From an uncultured Phaeodactylibacter sp. (lineage in GTDB: Bacteria; Bacteroidota; Bacteroidia; Chitinophagales; Saprospiraceae): a stretch of 50,122 nt of DNA. The stretch is from contig CAJXNH010000024.1 in the NCBI GenBank assembly GCA_913057245.1, forward strand, positions 1-50,122. The letters run 5' to 3'. Position 1 is the first letter of the stretch, and every line of letters begins with the position of its first letter. This document shows positions 1-8,789 of the stretch, one piece after another. Below the pieces are notes generated by a model. The model was not told the origin of the DNA and did not search any database. It was given only the letters and a program-made list of their open reading frames with translations. The translations under genes and the position numbers were made by a program.

Positions 1-22
1 CGTTTGGCGGGCCAAATAAGCT

Positions 23-52
23 AAAAAAGATGACGTCCCGGTTTGACCGGGA
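23..52 (-). terminator. possible recQ terminator
   Basis: A 7-base stem (TCCCGGT/ACCGGGA, 36-52) with a 3-base loop lies downstream of the recQ stop. On the minus strand a run of six T follows, but only after about 7 bases, so it is a weak intrinsic terminator. Confidence 0.35.
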
Positions 53-86
53 TTCATAAGTCCTTGGTTTGCAATAGGAGCAGGCT

Positions 87-100
87 CCAAACATAGTCTA
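87..100 (-). repeat. ACTATGTT repeat end, copy 1, overlapping the recQ stop
   Basis: The 14-mer CCAAACATAGTCTA occurs exactly here and at 42834-42847; a close variant, TCCCAACATAGTCTA, lies at 46799-46813. Read on the minus strand it is TAGACTATGTTTGG, and its TAG is the recQ stop codon. Confidence 0.55.
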
Positions 101-2224
101 AGCCTCCCGCTTCGCATAAGCCAGCGCCAGCCTGATTTTATGATAAGGAACTTGTTCGTCCAAATATTCAAAAACATCCTTCAGCTTATAGGGCTCCTGA
201 AGATAGCGCAAAGATTTTACTACCTGATCGACCTCTGAGGGCGTGACCAATTCGTGCAGATTAATGTCCTGCCCTTTCTCAAAAAGGATGGCCAGATGGG
301 AATAGACCGTCGTTTCGGTCAGCTGCCGTTTCTGTGCAATTTCGGAAACGCTCAGCCCCCGTTGGTACATATCGTGGGTGATTTGGTAAGTGGAGGACTT
401 GCCCCGGCTCGCTGCCGGCCCCACATGCTCAATGATGGCATCAATAAAGTAGTTGCCATAGAGGTGCAATTTGCGCTCCCCCACCCCGCTGATGCGCTTC
501 ATTTCATCATCCGTCATCGGCCGCACGGCTGCCATTTCCTCCAGGGTTTTATCGCTGAAAATGATGTAGGGCGGCACGCCCCGTTCCTGTGCCAGCTGAC
601 GCCGCAATTGCCGAAGTTTTTCAAACAGCTCATCCCGTACTCCCTGCCGCTCGGTGGCTTTCGCTTTGGCTTGTGCTTTTTCAGCCTCCTGCCGTTCTTT
701 GAGGGTGGCGAAGCGTACAAGCGGCACTTTTTCTCCATCGAAGAGCACCCGGTTGCTCGCCGGGGTCAGTTTTAGTACCCCATGCTCATCGTGGGCAATC
801 TCGATGTAGCCATAATTCAGCAATTGCAACATATAATGCTGCCATTCCAGAAAGGGGATATCGCGGCCGGCACCATAGGTTTTGATGTTTTGGTAGCCGC
901 GTTCAAAGATTTCCTTCTTCCCGCTACCGCGCAGCACGTCAATCGCCAGGGTCATGCCCACCTGTTGCCGCAACCGGTAGATTGCAGACAGTGCCTTTTG
1001 GGCAATCTCCGTTCCATCTATGGTCTTCGGCGGGTTCCGGCAGATATCGCAGTTCCCACAGTCCTCCGTGGTTTCCTCCCCAAAGTAGCTGAGCAGGATA
1101 CGCCGCCGGCAGCCTACCGCTTCCGCAAATTGCCGCATACGGTCCAGCTTTGCCAGCTTGATGTCCAGTTGATCACTGTCGTTTTGCTTGAGGATGTCTT
1201 CCATCAGGGCCACATCGTTGTAGCTGTAGAAAAGCAGGGTATCCGACTTTGCGCCATCGCGCCCGGCCCGCCCGATCTCCTGATAGTAACTTTCGATATT
1301 CTTAGGCAGGTTGTAGTGGATGACCCAGCGCACATTCGACTTATCGATGCCCATACCAAAGGCCACCGTAGCGCAAATGACCGGTGTATTGTCGTTGATG
1401 AAAGCCTCTTGTACGGCATCCCGCTCCTCGGGAGAAAGACCCGCGTGGTAGTAATCAGCCGTAATGCCGGCATCCTGCAGTTTTTCTGCCAGTTGTTCAG
1501 TCCCCTTGCGGCTCAGGCAGTAAATAATGCCAGACTCATTCGGGCGTTTGCCAATAAACCGAAGAATCTGCTCACGCCGGCGCTGCCCGGGACGCACCTC
1601 CAGGCTAAGATTAGGGCGGTCAAAGGATGAAATAAACACCTGCGGATCCGGCAAATTGAGCTGCCGCAAAATGTCTTTCCGCGTGAGTTTATCCGCGGTT
1701 GCGGTAAGTGCAAGTATAGGCGTGTCCCGAAACTCCTGTTTGAGAAACTTCATACGGGTGTACTCTGGCCGAAAGTCATGCCCCCAGGAAGAGATGCAGT
1801 GCGCTTCATCAATCGCAAACAGGCTCACTTCCGCCCGTTTCAGCAGCGGCAGAAAGTCCCGGGAAGTCAGCTTTTCCGGAGAGACATAGAGCAGTTGCAG
1901 TTCACCGTTAAAAAACTGATCCTCCACGGCCCGTTGGTCTGCCTCACCGAGTGAACTGTTGAGGAAAGCGGCCTGCACCCCATTGGCCCTCAGCGCTTCC
2001 ACCTGATCTTTCATTAGGGAAATGAGGGGCGAAACGACAACGGCCGTCCCCGGCAACGTCACCGCCGGCACCTGATAGCAGATGGACTTGCCCCCGCCCG
2101 TGGGCATTAGCACCAGGCTATCTTTACCAGCATATACCTGCTCGATGATATCGGCCTGCATGGGGCGGAACGTATCGTAACCAAAGTATTTTTTGAGCGC
2201 ATCCTGAGCGGCGGGCATATTCAT
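98..2224 (-). CDS. recQ: ATP-dependent DNA helicase RecQ
   Basis: A 3'-5' DNA helicase that unwinds branched recombination and replication intermediates in the cytoplasm. At 708 residues it is longer than the roughly 610 of E. coli RecQ. Domains in order: a DEAH helicase core with Walker A MPTGGGKS (about 40-47), the DEAH box followed by CISSWGHDFRPEY (about 138) and motif VI QEIGRAGRDG; the zinc-binding RQC region with four Cys (about 371-393, ending CGNCDIC); an HRDC domain (about 531-595); and a C-terminal helix-turn-helix (about 613-690) like the HTH_40 domain. The extra HTH accounts for the length. Start MNMPAAQ; residue 3 is a second possible Met. The stop codon falls inside a dispersed repeat. 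Confidence 0.97.
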   Translation of the reverse strand: MNMPAAQDALKKYFGYDTFRPMQADIIEQVYAGKDSLVLMPTGGGKSICYQVPAVTLPGTAVVVSPLISLMKDQVEALRANGVQAAFLNSSLGEADQRAVEDQFFNGELQLLYVSPEKLTSRDFLPLLKRAEVSLFAIDEAHCISSWGHDFRPEYTRMKFLKQEFRDTPILALTATADKLTRKDILRQLNLPDPQVFISSFDRPNLSLEVRPGQRRREQILRFIGKRPNESGIIYCLSRKGTEQLAEKLQDAGITADYYHAGLSPEERDAVQEAFINDNTPVICATVAFGMGIDKSNVRWVIHYNLPKNIESYYQEIGRAGRDGAKSDTLLFYSYNDVALMEDILKQNDSDQLDIKLAKLDRMRQFAEAVGCRRRILLSYFGEETTEDCGNCDICRNPPKTIDGTEIAQKALSAIYRLRQQVGMTLAIDVLRGSGKKEIFERGYQNIKTYGAGRDIPFLEWQHYMLQLLNYGYIEIAHDEHGVLKLTPASNRVLFDGEKVPLVRFATLKERQEAEKAQAKAKATERQGVRDELFEKLRQLRRQLAQERGVPPYIIFSDKTLEEMAAVRPMTDDEMKRISGVGERKLHLYGNYFIDAIIEHVGPAASRGKSSTYQITHDMYQRGLSVSEIAQKRQLTETTVYSHLAILFEKGQDINLHELVTPSEVDQVVKSLRYLQEPYKLKDVFEYLDEQVPYHKIRLALAYAKREA

Positions 2225-2252
2225 GAACTAACAATTTGTTTCGGGACAGACT

Positions 2253-2260
2253 CAAATTTA
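2253..2260 (-). promoter_or_regulatory. Bacteroidota-type -7 element for recQ
   Basis: On the minus strand the sequence TAAATTTG fits the TAnnTTTG consensus. It lies about 30 bases before the recQ start. I see no clear -33 TTTG at the usual 19-21 base spacing. Confidence 0.45.
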
Positions 2261-2313
2261 ACAAAAATCAGCAAATGCACCAGCGTTGCCCGGCGAATGT
2301 TCGTAAAAAGAGC

Positions 2314-2343
2314 AAGGGCTTTCAGCATACGCCGAAAGCCCTT
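2314..2343 (-). other. perfect 10-base inverted repeat in the recQ leader region
   Basis: AAGGGCTTTC and GAAAGCCCTT surround a 10-base loop. On the minus strand the hairpin is followed by GCTCTTTTTACG, so it resembles an intrinsic terminator pointing toward recQ. It lies upstream of the predicted recQ promoter, so it more likely insulates recQ than attenuates it. Confidence 0.5.
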
Positions 2344-2616
2344 CGAAACTTTTGGGTCCAATGCCCAAGAAAACGGGCACTGAGGATTAGTTTCCCTTCC
2401 AAAATAAAGGGCTTCCCAGAGAGGATCAAGGAAAGACCTCATTTAAACACGCTTCTTGTTTAAAAAGGAAGGAAGATTTATAACCAGGTGGTTGTTTTCA
2501 AATTACTGACTAACACTAACGATTACAAATATAGCCCCCCTGTCACGAAATCTAAACCCCATATTCATGGGGCAAGACATTGTGCATCAGAATATGCGTA
2601 AGTCGGACAGAAACCT

Positions 2617-2624
2617 TATATTTG
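2617..2624 (+). promoter_or_regulatory. Bacteroidota-type -7 element for the cyclase gene
   Basis: TATATTTG matches TAnnTTTG exactly, about 40 bases upstream of the chosen ATG. The -33 element is not obvious. Confidence 0.5.
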
Positions 2625-2664
2625 ATTTCTGCCGATTCCACCCTTGGCAAAAAAGTACCTTATT

Positions 2665-4086
2665 ATGAGAATGATATTCCTAACTATAGGACTATTGGCG
2701 CTTTTTTCATCGGCTGCCACCAGCCAGGGGAACGCTCAACTGGAATTATCACGGGAATTGCTCGGGCACGAACGCTACGAGGATGCGGCACAGGTGGCTG
2801 AACAGGCCTTACACAGTGGCCGTAAAACAAATGATCTGACGATTCAGACCGAAGCCCGGCTACTTCAGGCTGAGGCTTTTTTTGGCAAACAGACGGCCAG
2901 CTCCCTCAACTGGCGGAACAAAATGAAGGTCAAAAGGGCGATGAAGGCCGCGGAGCAGCTACTGGAACAAGCACCCAATGACACTTTACTGCACCAATAC
3001 CAGCAATTGGTCCGCCGGCTGAACAACCAACCAAAGATGCCCATACAGCCCGGCGGTGTAGCAGAACAACGCCCCACCCTGGAGCAGCTGAAACAACGCA
3101 GGCTCGATGTCATGCGCGCAGTGGGTGATTCCATCCTCTCCCTCAAAAAAGAACGGGAGGCTTATGAAAAAGAAGTGCAAACCCTCACCGATGAACAGAC
3201 CCGGCAGGAACTGCTGCTCGCCCGGCAGCAACAGACCATCGACTCTATTTCCCTCGCCCGCCTGGAAGATTCCATTATGGTCATCCGGCAGGAACAACAG
3301 CTCCAATCACAGGAAGCCCAGCTGCAGCTGCAGCGTACCCAACGCAACCGCAGCCGAATTGTAGCCGGGGCCATTATCCTCATCGCCCTTATTCTGACCT
3401 GGCTGTACCTGAACTCCCGCCGGAAAAACCGCATCATCGATACCGAACGGAAGCGCTCAGAGGAACTTTTGCTGAACATCCTCCCGGCATCCGTCGCGCA
3501 GGAACTCAAAACCGATGGGCAGGCCACCGCCCGGCATTATGACGAGGTCACGGTCCTCTTTTCCGACTTCAAGGACTTCAGCCGGATTTCCAAGGACCTT
3601 ACCCCGGCCGAATTGGTGGAAGCCCTCGACCGCTGCTTCAAAGCCTTCGATGAAATAGCGGAGGCGCACGGTATCGAAAAAATCAAAACCATTGGCGATG
3701 CTTACATGGCCGCCGCCGGGGTCCCGGAATCCAATCCGGATGACGCCCATCGTGCGGTACAGGCCGCCCTTGCCATGCAGGATTGGCTGGAGCAACAAAA
3801 AGACCTGCCCTTTTCCGGCGCGCGCATTGGCCTGCATACCGGTCCGGTAGTAGCAGGTGTGGTAGGTGCCCGAAAATTCGCCTACGATATATGGGGAGAT
3901 ACCGTCAACCTGGCCGCCCGCCTGGAATCCAAAGGCAAAGCCGGAAGGGTCAATATCTCCCAGACCACTTACGACCGGATTAGCGATAGATTTTCCTGTA
4001 CACCCCGTGGGAAAGTACCGGCTAAAGGGATCGGGGAGGTCGAAATGTACTTTGTCGAAAGCACCGTGGCTGCCCCGACAGCATAA
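2665..4086 (+). CDS. membrane class III adenylate/guanylate cyclase with TPR-like sensor half
   Basis: Probably makes a cyclic nucleotide (cAMP more likely than cGMP) in the cytoplasm. The protein has 473 residues from ATG 2665; a TTG 21 bases upstream would only extend the signal peptide. Order: signal peptide (MRMIFLTIGLLALFSSAATS), a helical TPR-like region (about 25-120), a coiled coil rich in Gln/Glu/Arg (about 150-228), one membrane segment (about 229-249, IVAGAIILIALILTWLYL) and the cyclase domain (about 289-465). Metal-binding Asp residues appear in LFSDFKDFS and IGDAYMA. Lys in KTIGD and Asp in WGDTVNLAARLES are the positions that read adenine. The sensor half would be periplasmic, so an extracellular signal is plausible. 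No other second-messenger gene is adjacent. Confidence 0.9.
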   Translation: MRMIFLTIGLLALFSSAATSQGNAQLELSRELLGHERYEDAAQVAEQALHSGRKTNDLTIQTEARLLQAEAFFGKQTASSLNWRNKMKVKRAMKAAEQLLEQAPNDTLLHQYQQLVRRLNNQPKMPIQPGGVAEQRPTLEQLKQRRLDVMRAVGDSILSLKKEREAYEKEVQTLTDEQTRQELLLARQQQTIDSISLARLEDSIMVIRQEQQLQSQEAQLQLQRTQRNRSRIVAGAIILIALILTWLYLNSRRKNRIIDTERKRSEELLLNILPASVAQELKTDGQATARHYDEVTVLFSDFKDFSRISKDLTPAELVEALDRCFKAFDEIAEAHGIEKIKTIGDAYMAAAGVPESNPDDAHRAVQAALAMQDWLEQQKDLPFSGARIGLHTGPVVAGVVGARKFAYDIWGDTVNLAARLESKGKAGRVNISQTTYDRISDRFSCTPRGKVPAKGIGEVEMYFVESTVAAPTA

Positions 4087-4181
4087 GCAGCCTGACTCCG
4101 ATTGGTATCCATTAGCGTCCGAAAAGCCTCCTATACCCATTAACAAGGCTCAGATTAGAACATCTGCCCCATGGCATGCGC

Positions 4182-4205
4182 TATAGTTATGTATACCAAA
4201 CTATA
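4182..4205 (+). promoter_or_regulatory. small inverted repeat reaching the mnhA start codon
   Basis: TATAGTT (4182-4188) and AACTATA (4199-4205) can pair; the second arm includes the A of the mnhA ATG. It could occlude translation initiation or be an operator. The stem is AT-rich and weak. Confidence 0.3.
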
Positions 4206-6511
4206 TGACCATTCTATCTTGCATCCTGGCGGTAATCCTTGCTGGCTTCCTGTCTGCTTTTTTTTATGACAGGCACCGGAATATAGTGCTGTCTGTCGTC
4301 TCTTTGCTTTTTCTGGGTATCATCGCCTACTTTAGCTCTCTTGCGGGACCGGTGCTGGATGGGGCAACCATCGTGCAGGAAGTCATCTGGGTGGACACCC
4401 TCAATATTCAACTGACTTTCCTCGTAGATGGGCTTAGCCTGTTTTTTGCCCTCCTGGTCACCATCTTTGGGTTACTGATCTTTTTGTACGCCCACCGGTA
4501 CATGGAAGACAGTCCTCAAATCAACCGGTTTGCCGGTTACCTGCTGCTATTCTCCGGCTCCATGCTCGGTCTTGTCCTCTCTGCCAACCTGATCGGGCTG
4601 TTTGTCTTTTGGGAACTCACCAGCCTCAGCTCCTTCCTGCTCATTGGCTTCAAGCATCAAGATGAAGAATCAAGGCGGTCCGCAAGACAGGCGTTGTTGA
4701 TTACGGCTGGTGGAGGGCTGGCACTGATGGCGGGGTTTATCCTTTTGGAAATTGCCACCGGCAGCGGGTACAACCTGACGGAAATACTATCCCAGCCTGA
4801 AGTAGTGGCTGACAGTGGATTGCAATCTGCTGCCATTATCCTCATCGCGCTGGGCGCCCTAACAAAATCCGCCCAGTTCCCTTTCCATTTTTGGTTGCCC
4901 AATGCCATGGCCGCGCCCACCCCGGTAAGTGCCTACCTGCACTCTGCCACGATGGTCAAAGCCGGGGTCTACCTCATTTTCCGGCTCAATCCTCTATTTC
5001 AGGAAGCCGCCCTCTGGCACCATCTGCTCGGCGCTGCCGGGGCGCTGACCATGACCTGGGGCGCCCTGAAAGCTTTTCAGGAGGATGACCTCAAGCGTAT
5101 CCTCGCTTACACAACCGTCAGCGCCCTGGGTATTCTGTTTATGATGATCGGGCTGGGCGGAGAAGCCGCTGTGCATGCAGCGATGGTCTATGTCCTCGCC
5201 CATGCCCTGTACAAGTGTGCCCTTTTCATGACCGCCGGCAACATCGACCACCAAACCGGCACAAGGCGCATTTCCCAGCTATCAGACCTGAGGCGGAAGA
5301 TGCCGGTTACCACAGTGACTGTTGCCCTCGCGCTGGCATCAATGGCTGGCGTAATCCCTCTGCTGGGTTTTGTAGGAAAAGAACTTTTGTACGATGCGCT
5401 CTACCATGCCGCCGATCCCATAGCAATGGTGTACCTGGCGCTGTTGTTTCTGGCCGGGGCGCTCTTTACTGCAGTGAGCGTAGACATCCTCTACAACGCA
5501 TTTTTCAAAACCGGCAAGCTTCAGGATCACCCCATAAAGGAAGGGCATCTGATGCTTATCCTTCCTCCACTGCTATTGGCTGTCGCAAGCCTGCTGACGG
5601 GCATTGCCCCGGGATGGACCATAGCGCCCTTACTAAAATGGTCGGCTGCCAACATCCATGGTTTTGCCCCCACTATGAAACTAAAACTGTGGCACGGATT
5701 CAATCTCGTATTCCTACTGAGCTTAGCCACCTTACTCGCTGGAGTGGGCTTGTATTTCCTGCGCAACTGGGTGCGGCAGGCTCAAAAACCCTCCTGGGCT
5801 TCTGCCGATTTTCTGTACGATCAGGTCATCGCCGGCAGCGAGTCCGTCGCGCAGTACACAACAGGCAAAATTCAAAATGGCTATCTAAGAAAATACATCG
5901 CTACTGTTATCGTCACCTTTTCCCTGCTGCTTTTGGTGGCAATGGTTCATGGCCAGGTTTTCCAGTCTTTATCAATGGCACCGCTACTGAAGGGTATACA
6001 AATTTACGAGCTTGTCATTTTAGCCCTGATCGTTCTTGCCACCGGCTTTCTCTTTCGGGTCAGGTCCAGGCTCATTGTCACTGCAACTTTTGGCATTATT
6101 GGATACAGTATCGCATTAGGCTACACCCTGTTCAGCGCACCCGATGTGGCCATCACTCAATTCCTGGCTGAAACCCTGACGCTAATCCTGCTGATCCTTA
6201 TTATCCACCGCCTGCCTTCCTATACCCTCGAAACATCTATTGCCCGGTTGAAGTACCTGCCCATGGCGATCTTATTTGGGGCAACGATGGCGGTTACGGC
6301 TTATGTGATGCTACTGCAGGAAAAAGAGACCGGCTCACAAGTCTATTTCCTGGAACAAAGCATCCCCAAGGGTAAAGGTCAAAATGCCGTGAATGTGATC
6401 CTTGTCGACTTTCGTGCCCTCGATACCCTGGGAGAGATTACCGTGCTTACAGTCACGATGATTGGGATTATTGCACTGCTCAAATTTAAACCCAACAACA
6501 AAAAGGCATGA
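4205..6511 (+). CDS. mnhA: Na+/H+ antiporter subunit A (Mnh/Mrp)
   Basis: Large membrane subunit of the multi-subunit Na+/H+ antiporter, homologous to complex I subunit NuoL. The 768 residues form a highly hydrophobic protein with about 20 membrane segments. The proton-channel core appears at about 80-420, including FWELTSLSSFLLIGF, the PFHFWLPNAMAAPTPVSAYL block and HALYKCALFMTAGNID. The C-terminal third carries the MbhD/DUF4040-like part (about 600-680, ending APDVAITQFLAETLTLILL). It is the first gene of a seven-gene operon in the canonical A-G order and overlaps mnhB by 4 bases (ATGA). Length fits group 1 MnhA (about 770-800). Confidence 0.96.
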   Translation: MTILSCILAVILAGFLSAFFYDRHRNIVLSVVSLLFLGIIAYFSSLAGPVLDGATIVQEVIWVDTLNIQLTFLVDGLSLFFALLVTIFGLLIFLYAHRYMEDSPQINRFAGYLLLFSGSMLGLVLSANLIGLFVFWELTSLSSFLLIGFKHQDEESRRSARQALLITAGGGLALMAGFILLEIATGSGYNLTEILSQPEVVADSGLQSAAIILIALGALTKSAQFPFHFWLPNAMAAPTPVSAYLHSATMVKAGVYLIFRLNPLFQEAALWHHLLGAAGALTMTWGALKAFQEDDLKRILAYTTVSALGILFMMIGLGGEAAVHAAMVYVLAHALYKCALFMTAGNIDHQTGTRRISQLSDLRRKMPVTTVTVALALASMAGVIPLLGFVGKELLYDALYHAADPIAMVYLALLFLAGALFTAVSVDILYNAFFKTGKLQDHPIKEGHLMLILPPLLLAVASLLTGIAPGWTIAPLLKWSAANIHGFAPTMKLKLWHGFNLVFLLSLATLLAGVGLYFLRNWVRQAQKPSWASADFLYDQVIAGSESVAQYTTGKIQNGYLRKYIATVIVTFSLLLLVAMVHGQVFQSLSMAPLLKGIQIYELVILALIVLATGFLFRVRSRLIVTATFGIIGYSIALGYTLFSAPDVAITQFLAETLTLILLILIIHRLPSYTLETSIARLKYLPMAILFGATMAVTAYVMLLQEKETGSQVYFLEQSIPKGKGQNAVNVILVDFRALDTLGEITVLTVTMIGIIALLKFKPNNKKA

Positions 6512-6915
6512 AAACACTAATTCTGGCCACCCTGCTGCGATTACTGACTCCTTTGTTTATCAGCTTTGCCCTTTATATGTTTTTCAGGGGGCACGATAAA
6601 CCGGGTGGTGGGTTCATAGCCGGGCTGATCGCTTCCATCCCCTTCATGCTGCACGCGATGGTCTTTGGGTACGAGCGGACCCGGCAGGTATTCAGGATAA
6701 AACCCACAATGCTGGCAGCGCTTGGCTTATTCATGGCGCTACTCAGCGGCTTTTTTGCCGTACTAAAGGGCGAGCCCTACCTGACTTCCACCTGGGTAAG
6801 CCAGCCGTTGCCCCTGGTGGGCAAAATCGGCACGCCCATTTTTTTCGACTTTGGCGTTTTACTGGTGGTCTTTGGCGTGGTCCTGCAAATTACTTTTTTA
6901 CTCACTGAGGAATAA
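6508..6915 (+). CDS. mnhB: Na+/H+ antiporter subunit B
   Basis: A 135-residue membrane protein with four predicted helices. It contains the family hallmark RGHDKPGGGFIAGL (about 28-41). It is an essential small subunit of the Mrp complex, homologous to the MnhB-type domain that some species fuse to subunit A. The start overlaps the mnhA stop and the next gene follows after 6 bases, so translation is probably coupled. Confidence 0.95.
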   Translation: MKTLILATLLRLLTPLFISFALYMFFRGHDKPGGGFIAGLIASIPFMLHAMVFGYERTRQVFRIKPTMLAALGLFMALLSGFFAVLKGEPYLTSTWVSQPLPLVGKIGTPIFFDFGVLLVVFGVVLQITFLLTEE

Positions 6916-6921
6916 CAACTT

Positions 6922-7272
6922 ATGAACCTGATTATATCCCTGATTATTGGCGTTTTGTTTTCAGCGAGCCTGTTTCTGATGTTCCAGAAAAGCTTCTTCA
7001 AGCTGATCATCGGGGTCATCCTGTTTGGCTATGCCACCACCTTTTTCCTGTTCACCGTAGGAGGGGTAACGAAGAATGCGCCCCCACTGCTGTCCGAAGC
7101 AAAAGCAGCGGTAGACCAACTCGCCGACCCTTTACCACAAGCACTGACCCTAACCGCCATTGTGATCAGCATTGGCGTGCAATTGTTCGTGATTGTCCTG
7201 CTGAAAAAAGTATACGAGGAAGTTGGAACCGAAGATTTGGATGAACTCAATACAACCGATAAAATAAAGTGA
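6922..7272 (+). CDS. mnhC: Na+/H+ antiporter subunit C
   Basis: A 116-residue, three-helix protein homologous to complex I subunit NuoK. The conserved end of the second and the third helix are visible (DPLPQALTLTAIVISIGVQ, about 73-91), with the DPLPQALVLTAIVI-type signature of MnhC. Its TGA overlaps the GTG start of mnhD. Confidence 0.95.
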   Translation: MNLIISLIIGVLFSASLFLMFQKSFFKLIIGVILFGYATTFFLFTVGGVTKNAPPLLSEAKAAVDQLADPLPQALTLTAIVISIGVQLFVIVLLKKVYEEVGTEDLDELNTTDKIK

Positions 7273-8786
7273 CCGATACCATTCCAACCTTATTGCTTTT
7301 TCCGCTGTGGGTATTGCTCGCGGCATTCGTCTTTTGCATCTTTTCCTGGCAGCGGGCCAAGGTTCAGGCCGCTATTGCGGTCGTCGCCGGGTTCCTGTAC
7401 CTGGCAGCGGCGGCAGGCCTGTTCATGGAAGTGAGCCAAAACGGTATTCAGGTCATACAGATCGGCGACTGGCCTGCTCCATTTGGCATTACCCTCGTTG
7501 CAGACTTACTGGCTGCGGGAATGGTGCTCATTTCTGCGGTGGTCGCTTTTGCCATCATTTTGTATTCTTTGCAGGACATATCGACCGCGCGCAAGAAGAA
7601 GGGCTTTTACCCGGTTTTGCTCGTGATGATGTTTGGCGTTTGCGGCTCCTTTCTGACGGGCGATATTTTCAACCTCTACGTTTGGTTTGAAGTCATGCTG
7701 GTGGCTTCTTTCGTGCTCATCGTTTTGGGCAACAGCAAAAAGCAGCTGGAGGGGGCCGTTAAATACGTCACACTAAGCTTCATCTCCTCTGGCTTTCTGC
7801 TCACCGGATCGGCTATCCTGTATAAATTAACCGGCACCCTGAATATGGCGGACTTGTCTGTAGCAATTGCCCAGCACCCCAATCAGGAGCTGATTACCGT
7901 CTCTGCCGTATTTTTTCTTACCGGATTTGGTATCAAGGCGGCCCTGTTCCCGTTTTTCTCCTGGCTGCCGGCCTCCTACCCCACTCCACCAATATCAGTG
8001 GTTGGGCTGATGGCAGGATTGCTGACTAAAGTCGGGGTATATGCCCTGATTCGGTTTTTCACCCTGCTCTATACTTATGATCTGCCGACCACCCATTCCG
8101 TACTGCTCGTCCTTGCGGGCCTCACGATGTTTTTTGGGGTATTGGGGGCCATTGCGCAGCGTAATTTCAAAAAAATCCTCTCTTTCCATATTGTCAGCCA
8201 AATCGGATATATGATCATGGGGCTGGCCTTGTTCACCCCGCTGGCTATTGCCGGTTCCATCTTTTACATCATCCACCATATTCTGGTCAAAACCAACTTG
8301 TTTTTGATCAGCGGAATCGTGAAAATCACCAATGGTCATTACGCATTAAGCAAGCTGGGAGGGGTGTATGACCGCTACCCTTTTGTTACTGTCCTGTTTG
8401 CCGTTTCTGCCTTATCACTGGCCGGCATCCCTCCCCTTTCGGGCTTCTGGGGCAAGTTTATACTGGCGAAGGCGGGCCTGGCGTCCGAAGCCTACATTAT
8501 CGTTGCGGTGTCCCTGTTGGTCGGGCTGTTGACGCTCTTTTCCATGAGCAAAATCTGGGTATCCGTATTCTGGTCTGCAACACCTGAATCCGATAGCAAT
8601 CCACCTCAACTTGATGGCCGAACGCTCTTCCGACGTTACTACTGCCTGCTGCTTGCTTCAGTATTCCTGACCCTTTGCACGCTGGGCATCAGCTTTTACC
8701 CTGATTTTTTAATCTCTTTTTCGGAGCAGGCCGCTGAGCAATTGCTCAATCCGGATGCTTACATCAATGCTGTACTCAACCCATAA
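7269..8786 (+). CDS. mnhD: Na+/H+ antiporter subunit D
   Basis: A 505-residue NuoN/NuoM-like proton-translocating subunit with about 14 membrane helices. The GTG start (7269) overlaps the mnhC stop (GTGA). The proton-channel core includes FNLYVWFEVMLVASFVLI (about 136-153), KAALFPFFSWLPASYPTPP and HHILVKTNLFLISG. Asp, Glu and Lys residues inside these helices are the expected ion-path residues. Together with subunit A it forms the two antiporter-like cores of the complex. Confidence 0.95.
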   Translation: MTDTIPTLLLFPLWVLLAAFVFCIFSWQRAKVQAAIAVVAGFLYLAAAAGLFMEVSQNGIQVIQIGDWPAPFGITLVADLLAAGMVLISAVVAFAIILYSLQDISTARKKKGFYPVLLVMMFGVCGSFLTGDIFNLYVWFEVMLVASFVLIVLGNSKKQLEGAVKYVTLSFISSGFLLTGSAILYKLTGTLNMADLSVAIAQHPNQELITVSAVFFLTGFGIKAALFPFFSWLPASYPTPPISVVGLMAGLLTKVGVYALIRFFTLLYTYDLPTTHSVLLVLAGLTMFFGVLGAIAQRNFKKILSFHIVSQIGYMIMGLALFTPLAIAGSIFYIIHHILVKTNLFLISGIVKITNGHYALSKLGGVYDRYPFVTVLFAVSALSLAGIPPLSGFWGKFILAKAGLASEAYIIVAVSLLVGLLTLFSMSKIWVSVFWSATPESDSNPPQLDGRTLFRRYYCLLLASVFLTLCTLGISFYPDFLISFSEQAAEQLLNPDAYINAVLNP

Positions 8787-8789
8787 AAC

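Larger units (their letters stand above)
2225..2664. other. divergent intergenic region between recQ and the cyclase gene
   Basis: About 440 bases with no convincing gene. It holds one promoter-like element for each flanking gene and one perfect 10-base hairpin. The short reading frames here have no recognisable protein features. Confidence 0.6.

Noticed and set aside
254..1630. Long plus-strand frames opposite recQ
   Set aside because: Antisense shadows of a well-supported gene with no recognisable domains; the same applies to frames opposite other genes.
5215..6171. 318-codon plus-strand frame inside mnhA
   Set aside because: Out-of-frame shadow with abnormal composition; mnhA is strongly supported here.
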